This document shows, in pieces, positions 6,209 to 12,365 of a stretch of DNA of 12,384 nt. The stretch is from Saprospiraceae bacterium UBA2329 (GTDB taxonomy: Bacteria > Bacteroidota > Bacteroidia > Chitinophagales > Saprospiraceae). The translations under genes were made by a program, and so were the position numbers. The stretch is from NCBI GenBank assembly GCA_002344975.1, contig DDUV01000058.1:552-12935 (forward strand), given 5' to 3'. The notes beneath the pieces are model-generated. The model was not told the origin of the DNA, did no database searches, and saw nothing but the letters and a program-made list of their open reading frames with translations. Numbering within the stretch: the first letter of the stretch is position 1; each line of letters begins with the position of its first letter.

Positions 6209-6511
6209 ATGGACATATTGGCCGAAATCCGCGAGGAGCGCCGTCGTCAGGATGCCAAATGGGGCGAGCAAAACCACAGTCCCATCGAGTGGAGCGCCAT
6301 TCTCACCGAAGAAGTGGGCGAGGTATCCAAAGAGGCGCTGGAATTGCATTTTGCGCAGCTTCAAAATACGGACAAATCGGAAGACTGGTATGCCGAAAAA
6401 TTGGCCGCTTATCGCAAGGAAGTCATTCAGGTGGCTGCCGTGGCGCTGGCGATGGCCGAGAGTTTGGAAAGGAATAAGTGGAGGACGCTGCGGCGGGGCG
6501 AAAGTCAGTGA
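6209..6511 (+). CDS. MazG-like nucleotide pyrophosphohydrolase-type protein
   Basis: The 100-residue product fits the single-domain, phage-type MazG-like branch of the all-alpha NTP pyrophosphohydrolases, which cut (d)NTPs to NMP and pyrophosphate using Mg2+. The N-terminal helix carries EERRRQDAKWGEQNHSP, the metal motif is E34-E-V-G-E38 (LTEEVGEVSKEALE), and the second half-site is E71-VIQ-VAAVALAMAE. The usual ExxD is ExxQ here, as in many phage-like members from memory, so the metal site may differ from MazG proper. The substrate cannot be told. The start is fixed by AGGAG just upstream. The last 14 codons are duplicated 118 bp downstream (6584-6637), separated by palindromes. Confidence 0.82.
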   Translation: MDILAEIREERRRQDAKWGEQNHSPIEWSAILTEEVGEVSKEALELHFAQLQNTDKSEDWYAEKLAAYRKEVIQVAAVALAMAESLERNKWRTLRRGESQ

Positions 6512-6519
6512 AGATGAAA
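6466..6519 (+). repeat. 54-bp direct repeat, copy 1 (3' end of the MazG-like gene)
   Basis: These 54 bp span the codons for ERNKWRTLRRGESQ-stop and 8 bp beyond. They match 6584-6637 without gaps at 49 of 54 positions. Confidence 0.9.
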
Positions 6520-6533
6520 AAAGAGTTTTGATG

Positions 6534-6714
6534 GCGGGTAGAACCCGCAGGATAGGTCGCACGAGATGGAATCTCGCGCGAGCGGAAAGAAATAAGTGGA
6601 GGGCGTTGCAGCGGGGCGAAAGTCAGTGAACATGAAATAGATGCCGGCGCGAGGTTCTACCTTCATGTTTACCACGCACGGCGTGGTGTCGAATATCTTG
6701 CGGGTTCTACCCGC
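6534..6714. repeat. cluster of REP-like palindromes
   Basis: Four stems with 3-nt loops lie in this spacer: GCGGGT-aga-ACCCGC (6534-6548), CGAGAT-gga-ATCTCG (6562-6576), ACCACGC-acg-GCGTGGT (6671-6687), and GCGGGT-tct-ACCCGC (6700-6714). The last is the exact reverse complement of the first; a related GGTTCTACC lies at 6652-6660. Short palindromes with tiny loops in pairs of opposite orientation resemble REP/BIME elements moved by RAYT (Y1) transposases. No such transposase is in the window. Apart from 6584-6637, the spacer 6512-6779 holds no gene. Confidence 0.65.
6584..6637 (+). pseudogene. 54-bp direct repeat, copy 2: remnant of a MazG-like gene tail
   Basis: This duplicate of 6466-6519 still encodes ERNKWRALQRGESQ-stop, in a different frame from the intact gene. 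Two of the differences change residues (T to A, R to Q) and two are silent; the fifth lies past the stop. No start or upstream coding part accompanies it. It is a fragment of a second gene copy or a local duplication made when palindromes inserted. Confidence 0.6.
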
Positions 6715-6720
6715 TTTCGT

Positions 6721-6764
6721 AAATTTTAATAAAATGGGAGTATCTGCTCAGACAGATACTCCCA
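6721..6764 (-). terminator. intrinsic terminator of the VWA gene
   Basis: On the minus strand a perfect 12-bp stem, TGGGAGTATCTG / CAGATACTCCCA (6753-6764 and 6735-6746), with a 6-nt loop is followed directly by TTTTATTAAAATTT. It starts 15 bp past the stop of the gene at 6780-8645. It is the clearest terminator in the window. Confidence 0.9.
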
Positions 6765-6779
6765 GGCTTCCCATAACCT

Positions 6780-8645
6780 TTACCTCTCCCCAACGCCACC
6801 CAGCGCCGCCGCGGTTTCCATCAGCCGCACACATTCCTGGCGGTAGCCTTTCTCGTCATCGCCGCGCGCTTTTTTGGCCAACTGGATACACTGCTCGAAA
6901 GTGGCTTTGCCTTTGAACTCCGAATTGCGCAGCAGCATACCAAACTCCGCCACGGCCGCCGACCAACGGAAATTATCGCTGCTCTTCGCTGCGGGTACAG
7001 GCGTGCCGGCTACCACGCGCTCCAACAACATGCTCTTGTCGCCGTCGGGTTGTTTGTAGCGCAATTTGATGGTGGCGGTTTCAGTGTTGCCCGTAGCCGG
7101 TTTCGTGGGCGTATCTTTCTGATATTTAAGCGGATCCACCGAGCCGAGCAGATCGCTTTTGACGCCCGCCGGAACGATTTCGTACAGCGCCGTCACGGTG
7201 TGGCCTGCGCCGAGTTCGCCCGCATCTTTTTTGTCATCGTTGAAATCCTCTTTGTTCAACAGGCGATTTTCATAGCCGATGAGCCGGTAGCCCGCCACCT
7301 GCGCCGGATTGAACTCGATCTGGATTTTCACGTCTTTGGCAATGGTGAACAGCGTGCCGCCGAATTCCTCCACCAATACTTTTTTGGCCTCGTCTATGTC
7401 GTCAATATAGGCGTGGTTGCCGTTGCCCGCATTCGAGAGTTGCTGCATTTTATTGTCTTTGTAATTGCCCATGCCGAAGCCCAGCACCGTGAGGAACACG
7501 CCGCTTTTGCGCTCCTCCTCAATGAGGCGCACCATGTCGGCATCGCTGCTGGCGCCCACATTGAAGTCGCCGTCGGTGGCGAGGATGACGCGGTTGTTGC
7601 CCCCTTTGACAAAATGCTGCCGCGCTACATCGTACGCTAAGCGAATGCCCGCGCCGCCCGCTGTGGAGCCGCCCGCCTGAAGCCGTTGTAATGCTTCGAG
7701 GATTTTTTGCTTGTCGTTGCCGTCGGTGGGTTCCAATACCAAACCCGCCGCGCCGGCATACACCACCATCGCCACCTTGTCCTGTGGGCGCAACTGATTG
7801 ACTAAGAGCCGGAAAGCGGATTGAAGCAAGGGCAGTTTGTTGGGCGAATCCATGCTGCCCGACACGTCAATGAGGAACACGAGGTTGGAAGGTGGCAGCT
7901 TGTCGGTGGCGATTTCGCGGCCTTTGAGGCCGATGTGCAGCAGGCGGTGTTCGGGCTGCCAAGGGCATTCCGACATTTCAGCGACCACCTCGAAGGGATG
8001 CTCGCCGGTGGGTTGCGGGTATTGGTAATCAAAATAATTGATCATTTCCTCGATGCGCACGGCATCGGCGGGCGGCATCTGGCCGTTTTTCAGAAAGCGG
8101 CGCATGTTGCTGTACGAGGCGGCATCCACGTCAATGGAGAAGGTGGAGAGCGGCGTATCGGTCGCTTTGTGGAAACGGTTTTCGGCGATGGGGCTGTAGT
8201 CCTCGGTATTGTGGTAATAGCCTTCCTGCGGTTTGGGAGCAGGTGCAACGGAGTAAGAAGAAACTGACTGAACAGCCGCTGATCGCTCCTTTTTCGACGG
8301 TCTGTTGCCACCCAAAACCACCACTTCCTCCAGCGATACGTTGGAGGGTGCCAATTTTACGCGTATCGGCTTGCTGGCGCAGGCTTTTTTGATTTCCTGC
8401 GTTTCGTAGCCGGTGTAAGAGATGACGAGCGTGGCGCAGGAGTCCTGGGTCGTCAGGCTGAATCGCCCCTCCAAGTCGGTGACGGTACCGAGAGTAGTGC
8501 CTTTGACCAAAACGGAGGCGCCGATGAGCGGGTCGCCGTTGTCGTCTGATACGATGCCGTGAATGGTGTGCGGCGGTTTCACCGAGAAGTGCGCGCTCAG
8601 CAGCAGGCTGATGGCGGCGAGCAAAAGGACAGATTTCGTTTTCAT
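6780..8645 (-). CDS. VWA-domain protein of the YfbK type with N-terminal carboxypeptidase-regulatory-like domain
   Basis: The 621-residue protein has a signal peptide (MKTKSVLLLAAISLLLSAHF), a CarboxypepD_reg-like beta-sandwich at about 26-100 (GDPLIGASVLVKGT, TVTDLEGRFSL, ISYTGYET), the segment EEVVVLGG (106-113), a linker, and a VWA region. The VWA part has the YfbK signature LSTFSIDVDAASYSNMRRFL (166-185) and a complete MIDAS: D260-V-S262-G-S264, T328 and D358. A YfbK-type C-terminal domain follows (about 430-621). It should be exported and bind a protein ligand through a metal ion; the ligand is unknown. It is divergent from the ECF sigma gene, 115 bp away. Its first domain is homologous to one in the regulator at 9379-10683. 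ATG 8645 precedes the signal peptide directly. Confidence 0.92.
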   Translation of the reverse strand: MKTKSVLLLAAISLLLSAHFSVKPPHTIHGIVSDDNGDPLIGASVLVKGTTLGTVTDLEGRFSLTTQDSCATLVISYTGYETQEIKKACASKPIRVKLAPSNVSLEEVVVLGGNRPSKKERSAAVQSVSSYSVAPAPKPQEGYYHNTEDYSPIAENRFHKATDTPLSTFSIDVDAASYSNMRRFLKNGQMPPADAVRIEEMINYFDYQYPQPTGEHPFEVVAEMSECPWQPEHRLLHIGLKGREIATDKLPPSNLVFLIDVSGSMDSPNKLPLLQSAFRLLVNQLRPQDKVAMVVYAGAAGLVLEPTDGNDKQKILEALQRLQAGGSTAGGAGIRLAYDVARQHFVKGGNNRVILATDGDFNVGASSDADMVRLIEEERKSGVFLTVLGFGMGNYKDNKMQQLSNAGNGNHAYIDDIDEAKKVLVEEFGGTLFTIAKDVKIQIEFNPAQVAGYRLIGYENRLLNKEDFNDDKKDAGELGAGHTVTALYEIVPAGVKSDLLGSVDPLKYQKDTPTKPATGNTETATIKLRYKQPDGDKSMLLERVVAGTPVPAAKSSDNFRWSAAVAEFGMLLRNSEFKGKATFEQCIQLAKKARGDDEKGYRQECVRLMETAAALGGVGER

Positions 8646-8760
8646 AATGAATGTGTTTTTCCTAAAGGATGCAGGGTAGGGGAGGATTACACACGGGGCG
8701 GGATATTTTTTTTAAGATTCCCCCCAAAAAACCTACCTTTCTGCCCTTTCATTGCACACC
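8646..8760. promoter_or_regulatory. divergent promoter region between the VWA and sigma factor genes
   Basis: This 115-bp spacer must hold both start sites. On the plus strand, TACCTTTC (8734-8741) matches TAnnTTTG at seven of eight positions, 19 bp before ATG 8761. Homopolymer runs T8 (8706-8713), C6 (8720-8725) and A6 (8726-8731) precede it. On the minus strand no good -7 match is seen. An ECF-specific promoter is possible there but cannot be recognised by eye. Confidence 0.4.
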
Positions 8761-9324
8761 ATGTTCCGATTTTTCCAACGCTCCGCCGCGCAGGCCTCCG
8801 ACGAGGAACTGCTCCAACGATATTGCCGAAAGGGCGATATGGAGGCATTGGGACTTGTGTATCAGCGGTATATGGAGTTGGTGTACGGCGTGTGTCTCAA
8901 ATATTTGCAAAACGAAGCCGAAGCCGAGGATGCCGTGATGACCATTTTTGAAGAAGTGGCGGCCAAGGCGGCGAAGTCGGAGGTGCGGGAGTTCCGGCCC
9001 TGGCTGTATGTGCTGGCCAAAAACCACTGCCTGATGGCGCTGCGCAAAGCCGGGCGTCATTTTTTGCAGAGTTCCGACCCCGCCCTTATGCAATCCGACG
9101 CCTTTTGGCATCCTGATATGGAGGGCGATGAAGATGCTGTATTGGCCCGATTGCAAAAGTGTATGGAGCAACTCACCGCTCAACAAAAGCGCTGCATTGA
9201 CCTGTTTTATCTGCAAGGAAAATCTTACAAAGACATCGCAGACGAAGATGGCGAGGAATTGGGAAAAGTGCGCTCGCATATCCAAAACGGACGCAGAAAT
9301 TTGAAAAATTGTATGGAGAAGTAG
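8761..9324 (+). CDS. ECF-type RNA polymerase sigma factor
   Basis: The 187-residue protein directs RNA polymerase to a specific promoter set. Sigma region 2 spans about 14-100 (ELLQRYCRKGDMEALGLVYQ, AEAEDAVMTIFEEV, EFRPWLYVLAKNHCLMALRK). Region 4 spans about 137-187 (EQLTAQQKRCIDLFYLQ, KSYKDIADEDGEELGKVRSH, a helix-turn-helix). ATG 8761 is preferred over TTG 8752, which adds only three residues and leaves almost no leader after the putative -7 element. The 54-bp gap to the next gene, a single-pass membrane protein, implies an operon of sigma factor and regulator. The divergent VWA gene is a natural candidate target. Confidence 0.93.
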   Translation: MFRFFQRSAAQASDEELLQRYCRKGDMEALGLVYQRYMELVYGVCLKYLQNEAEAEDAVMTIFEEVAAKAAKSEVREFRPWLYVLAKNHCLMALRKAGRHFLQSSDPALMQSDAFWHPDMEGDEDAVLARLQKCMEQLTAQQKRCIDLFYLQGKSYKDIADEDGEELGKVRSHIQNGRRNLKNCMEK

Positions 9325-9328
9325 TAGC

Positions 9329-9363
9329 GGCGACTTTAGTCGCCCAACCATCGCGAAAGCGAT
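9329..9363. repeat. two back-to-back hairpins between the sigma and regulator genes
   Basis: GGCGAC-ttta-GTCGCC (9329-9344) is followed by ATCGC-gaaa-GCGAT (9350-9363); the second has a GNRA-type loop in RNA. No U-tract follows. They may tune the sigma to anti-sigma ratio by pausing or by protecting mRNA ends, or may be a REP-like repeat. Confidence 0.6.
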
Positions 9364-9378
9364 TCACTAATAAAAGAC

Positions 9379-10683
9379 ATGCAGGCATCGAATAACATAC
9401 AAAACCTGAAAGACCTCCTGCGGCGCCGCATCGCCGGGCACGCCGGAGCGGAAGAGGAGCGTATGCTGTCGAAACAGGCAGCAGAGGATCCGTTTTTGCA
9501 GGATGCGTTGGAGGGCTTGGATGCATTCCCGGAAGGCGATCATACGGCCCGGCTGGCAAGACTGCAAGAGCGCCTCGAACGCCGCACTCGCCGTCGCATC
9601 GTGCCGATATTTGTACAGCGGGCCGCGGCGGCTGTGCTGGTATTGGGCTTGTTCGGATTAGGCTGGTGGCTGCTTTCCGATGGACAGGAGCAAATTTCAG
9701 GGCCATCTGCTCCTCAGGCGGTGGTGATTCAACCCGCTGATCCTAAGCCTGATGCGCCTGCCCCTGTTGCAGACAACACCTCTTCGCAAGTCGCTCCAAT
9801 GCCGAAATCCCGACCGACTCCAGCTACGACATTGCCTCAACAGCCTGCCGTACTTCCGCCCCTCAACTTGCCGGACGACCTCGCTGCCGCCGAAAAGCCC
9901 GCAGACACTGCACCCGCAGATGCGTCGGGTCGGGCTGTTGCTGCTGAAGTAGCCGAGGCCATGCCTGCTCCCGAACAAAAAAAGGAAAGCATTGCCGCGC
10001 CCAAAGCGACCGATTCCGACATGGCCAAGTCTCAGCCCGCGAGGGCCGCCACCCCATCCGCAAAACCTGACGCGCCTGCTCCTGCCGGATTTCGCGTCAT
10101 CACCGGAAAAATTTCAGACGGAGACACTGGCGACCCGCTGATCGGCGCCACGGTACTGCTGCAAGGCACGCAGCAGGGCACAGTGACGGATTTTGACGGC
10201 AGCTACCGCCTGCAAATTCCTGAAAAAGAAGCAAATGCACGAATCGTTGTCTCTTACACCGGCTACGAAACGAAGGTGGTGGAAGCAGGCGAGCGCAACA
10301 AACTGAACGTGAATCTCGACGGCTCTTTGGCTACGCTCAGTGAAGTGGTGGTGCTCGGCGGAAGCAAAAAACGCAAAGCAGACAGAAGCGGCGCTGTAAG
10401 ATCATTTTCTGCGGATGCAGCACCTCAGAATGGCTGGGATGCCTTGGAACAGCACATTGCTAAAAACCGCCGGATGCCCGTACAGGCTGTGGCCAATGGC
10501 ATATCGGGGCAGGTGTTGGTGGAATTTACCGTGACGGCCAAAGGAAAATTGCGGGATTTTAAAGTGCTGGAATCCTTGGGCTTTGGCTGCGATGAAGAGG
10601 CCGTCCGACTCCTGCAAACCGGCCCCGCCTGGCGAAACGATACCGGCAAAGAGCAAAAAGCGACTTACTCCGTGCAGTTTTGA
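9379..10683 (+). CDS. membrane regulator fusion: putative anti-sigma N-terminus, CarboxypepD_reg-like domain and TonB C-terminal domain
   Basis: The 434-residue protein has a charged N-terminal part (1-80) with no zinc-binding HxxxCxxC motif, one membrane helix (about 82-99, AAAAVLVLGLFGLGWWLLS), and a Pro/Ala-rich linker crossing the periplasm (about 107-236). A CarboxypepD_reg-like domain follows (240-315; GDPLIGATVLLQGT, GTVTDFDGSY, VVSYTGYET), then SEVVVLGG (321-328) and a TonB C-terminal domain (about 352-434; GQVLVEFTVTAKGKLRDFKV, GCDEEAVRLLQTGPAW). TonB domains contact outer-membrane transporters. The ECF sigma gene 54 bp upstream suggests the N-terminus holds that sigma factor, which is inference from position. 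Residues 240-345 are homologous to the VWA protein's N-terminal region. Confidence 0.88.
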   Translation: MQASNNIQNLKDLLRRRIAGHAGAEEERMLSKQAAEDPFLQDALEGLDAFPEGDHTARLARLQERLERRTRRRIVPIFVQRAAAAVLVLGLFGLGWWLLSDGQEQISGPSAPQAVVIQPADPKPDAPAPVADNTSSQVAPMPKSRPTPATTLPQQPAVLPPLNLPDDLAAAEKPADTAPADASGRAVAAEVAEAMPAPEQKKESIAAPKATDSDMAKSQPARAATPSAKPDAPAPAGFRVITGKISDGDTGDPLIGATVLLQGTQQGTVTDFDGSYRLQIPEKEANARIVVSYTGYETKVVEAGERNKLNVNLDGSLATLSEVVVLGGSKKRKADRSGAVRSFSADAAPQNGWDALEQHIAKNRRMPVQAVANGISGQVLVEFTVTAKGKLRDFKVLESLGFGCDEEAVRLLQTGPAWRNDTGKEQKATYSVQF

Positions 10684-10692
10684 AAAGCCCCC

Positions 10693-11757
10693 TCACTCCA
10701 TTTTAAACACGGCAGTTCGCGGCCTCAGCGTAGGTTTGCCCTGTTCGTCAGGTTCGTGCAGGAGCATGGCCTGTGCCAATGGGTGCTCAAAAACCTCGGC
10801 CATGCTGCGAATGCCGCCGCAGGGTACGCCCGCTTTGTGAAGCAGCGCCAGGAGTTCGTCTCTATGGAAACGACGGATGGCGGAGGCGAGTACATCGCAG
10901 AGCGCCTGCCGGTGGCGAACGCGGGCTGCATTGGAAACAAACCTTTCGTTATGAGCCAATTGTGACAAGCCGAGCACATCGCACAGCGCCTGAAACTGTT
11001 TGTCGTTGCCGATGGCGAGCACAAGCGGTCTGGCATCGGCGGTGTGGAAGATGTCGCCATACGGCGCGATATTGGGGTGCATACTGCCCATCGGCTGCGG
11101 GATATGGCCGGCCATGAGCCAGTTGGTAGCCTGATTGGCCAAAGATGCAATGGCCGATTCGAGCAGCGACACGGAAACATAAGCGCCCTGCCCGGTTTGT
11201 TCGCGGCGAAGCAGGGCCAGCAGCAGCCCTTCCTTGAGTTGGTGCGCCGCCAGCAGATCAATGAGCGCTACGGGCATTTTGGCCGGCGCGCCGCCGGGAT
11301 GGCCGCTCATGTACAGAAATCCGGCTTCGGCTTGCAGGACGACATCGAAGGCGGGCAGTGGGTCTTCGTCGCCGAAACCGGTGATCTGACCGAAGAGCAG
11401 GCGCGGATTGCGGGCGCTGAGTTGGGCGTAGCTCATGCCGAGTTTTTGGGCGGCATCGGGCCGGAAATTGCTGATGACGATGTCTGCCTGGTCTATGGCT
11501 TCGAGCACGCGCAGGCGGTCGTCGGCATGGCGGAGGTCGCACATCCACACAGTTTTGCCCCAATTGACGGAGGCATAGTAGGCCGATGCAGGCGCGGCGG
11601 GGTCTTCGGAAGGGAGTTTCCAGGAGCGGGTCACGTCGCCTCCGGCAGTTTTGTTTTCCACTTTGATGACTTCGGCGCCCAATTCGGCAAAAAACATACC
11701 CACCGCCGGGCCGGCCAGCACAGAGGCAAGTTCGATGACTTTAATATTTGATAACAT
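10693..11757 (-). CDS. family III CoA-transferase (CaiB/BaiF type)
   Basis: The 354-residue protein moves CoA between carboxylic acids, working as an interlocked dimer with an aspartate that forms a mixed anhydride. It shows MLSNIKVIELASVLAGPAVG, FFAELGAEVIKVEN, SVNWGKTVWMCDLR, IVISNFRPDAAQKLGM, and FGDEDPLPAFDVVLQAEAGF with the likely catalytic D138. It closes with GVPCGGIRSMAEVFEHP. Length is a little below the usual 380-400. ATG 11757 is chosen because homology starts there; the frame is open 26 codons further, but only through repeat sequence. Substrates cannot be told. It converges on the TonB-fusion gene with only 9 bp between stop codons and no terminator visible. Confidence 0.92.
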   Translation of the reverse strand: MLSNIKVIELASVLAGPAVGMFFAELGAEVIKVENKTAGGDVTRSWKLPSEDPAAPASAYYASVNWGKTVWMCDLRHADDRLRVLEAIDQADIVISNFRPDAAQKLGMSYAQLSARNPRLLFGQITGFGDEDPLPAFDVVLQAEAGFLYMSGHPGGAPAKMPVALIDLLAAHQLKEGLLLALLRREQTGQGAYVSVSLLESAIASLANQATNWLMAGHIPQPMGSMHPNIAPYGDIFHTADARPLVLAIGNDKQFQALCDVLGLSQLAHNERFVSNAARVRHRQALCDVLASAIRRFHRDELLALLHKAGVPCGGIRSMAEVFEHPLAQAMLLHEPDEQGKPTLRPRTAVFKME

Positions 11758-11890
11758 GATGTTGTTTTTAATGGGTGGGGAAGGCTGCAAGCCAGGAGAT
11801 CCCGAAACCCCGAACATTGAACCCGCCTTCGCCAAGGCTTCGGCGGATGAAACCCGAAACCTTGAACCCGAAACCCCAAAGATGAACTAA
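11758..11890. repeat. degenerate short repeats upstream of the CoA-transferase gene
   Basis: CCCGAAACC occurs at 11801-11809, 11853-11861 and 11867-11875 among further GAACCCG words. GCTGCAAGCC at 11784-11793 repeats the core found at the epimerase 3' end. An imperfect palindrome (CCGCCTTCGCC...GGCTTCGGCGG) lies at about 11823-11846. No gene is seen. The divergent promoters of the CoA-transferase and lipoprotein genes must lie around here; only the plus-strand one is recognisable. Confidence 0.6.
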
Positions 11891-11927
11891 CTTACATGTT
11901 CCCCAAAGCGGGATTACAAAAAAAACA

Positions 11928-11935
11928 TAATTTTG
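11928..11935 (+). promoter_or_regulatory. Bacteroidota -7 promoter element of the lipoprotein gene
   Basis: TAATTTTG followed by C is a full match to TAnnTTTGY. It lies 27 bp before ATG 11963, with A-rich sequence around the start codon, typical of Bacteroidota leaders. The -33 element is not clear. Confidence 0.6.
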
Positions 11936-11962
11936 CGCCTCAAAAAAAAACAAAAATCTGCG

Positions 11963-12334
11963 ATGAGAAAATTGCGCGCTTTTGCAGCTCTGAGTGTATT
12001 ACTGTTCTTTATTGCCTGCTCGGTAAAACCCGATATTCAGGAAGTGCTGCCCGGCGGGCGTTGGGTCGTAGCTTCGGCCACCCGCGACGGCAAGCCTACG
12101 GGCACGCTCACCGACTTATACTTCGAGTTTCACGCCAATGACAGTTTGGTTACCAATATCACAGGCGTACCCGGCGAAATGCGCTGGTATGTGCAGGACG
12201 GCGTGATTCAGCAGCGGAAAGGCTCCTTTGATGCCGACTACAAAGTGCAAAAAATGACCGCCGACGAAATGGAGGTAGCAACTACGCTGAACGGCTCCGA
12301 GTTCGTGATTTTGTTCTCGAAGCGGGCGTTTTGA
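11963..12334 (+). CDS. small lipocalin-like lipoprotein
   Basis: The 123-residue product starts with MRKLRAFAALSVLLFFIAC, a lipoprotein signal peptide with lipobox F-I-A-C19. The mature protein should be lipid-anchored, probably at the outer membrane. The rest is a small beta-rich domain: GGRWVVASATRDGKPTG, LYFEFHANDSLVTN, MRWYVQDGVIQQRKG, YKVQKMTADEMEVATTLN, FVILFSKRAF. The pattern of an opening GxW, alternating strands and a closing strand fits the lipocalin-like domains common in Bacteroidota; the ligand is unknown. ATG 11963 is preferred over TTG 11933, which falls inside the promoter word. A -7 element lies 27 bp upstream, so it is its own transcription unit. Confidence 0.85.
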   Translation: MRKLRAFAALSVLLFFIACSVKPDIQEVLPGGRWVVASATRDGKPTGTLTDLYFEFHANDSLVTNITGVPGEMRWYVQDGVIQQRKGSFDADYKVQKMTADEMEVATTLNGSEFVILFSKRAF

Positions 12335-12357
12335 TCGGATAGCCGTAGCAACGCAGA

Positions 12358-12365
12358 TACCTTTA
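12358..12365 (+). promoter_or_regulatory. possible -7 element for a gene beyond the window
   Basis: TACCTTTA matches TAnnTTTG at seven of eight positions and lies 24 bp past the lipoprotein stop. It could drive a gene starting after the window ends, but nothing downstream is visible to confirm this. Confidence 0.25.

Noticed and set aside
6252..6629. 125-codon plus-strand frame overlapping the MazG-like gene and running into the duplicated tail
   Set aside because: Most of it is an out-of-frame reading of the MazG-like gene rich in Arg/Trp/Lys. Only its last 14 codons have meaning, as a copy of the real gene tail.
7050..7640. 196-codon plus-strand frame inside the VWA gene
   Set aside because: It is a shadow of the VWA coding sequence; the product has no recognisable motifs and no promoter.
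8752..8760. TTG start adding three residues to the sigma factor
   Set aside because: ATG 8761 is a stronger start, homology does not need the extra residues, and the TTG would leave almost no leader after the putative -7 element.
11044..11751. 235-codon plus-strand frame over the CoA-transferase gene
   Set aside because: It is antisense to a gene with clear family motifs and has no domain of its own.
11758..11835. 26-codon N-terminal extension of the CoA-transferase
   Set aside because: The extension is read from short repeats (CCCGAAACC, GCTGCAAGCC), while family homology starts at MLSNIKVIEL from ATG 11757.
11933..11962. TTG start of the lipoprotein adding ten residues
   Set aside because: It falls inside the TAATTTTG promoter word and would place extra charged residues before an otherwise ideal lipoprotein signal peptide.
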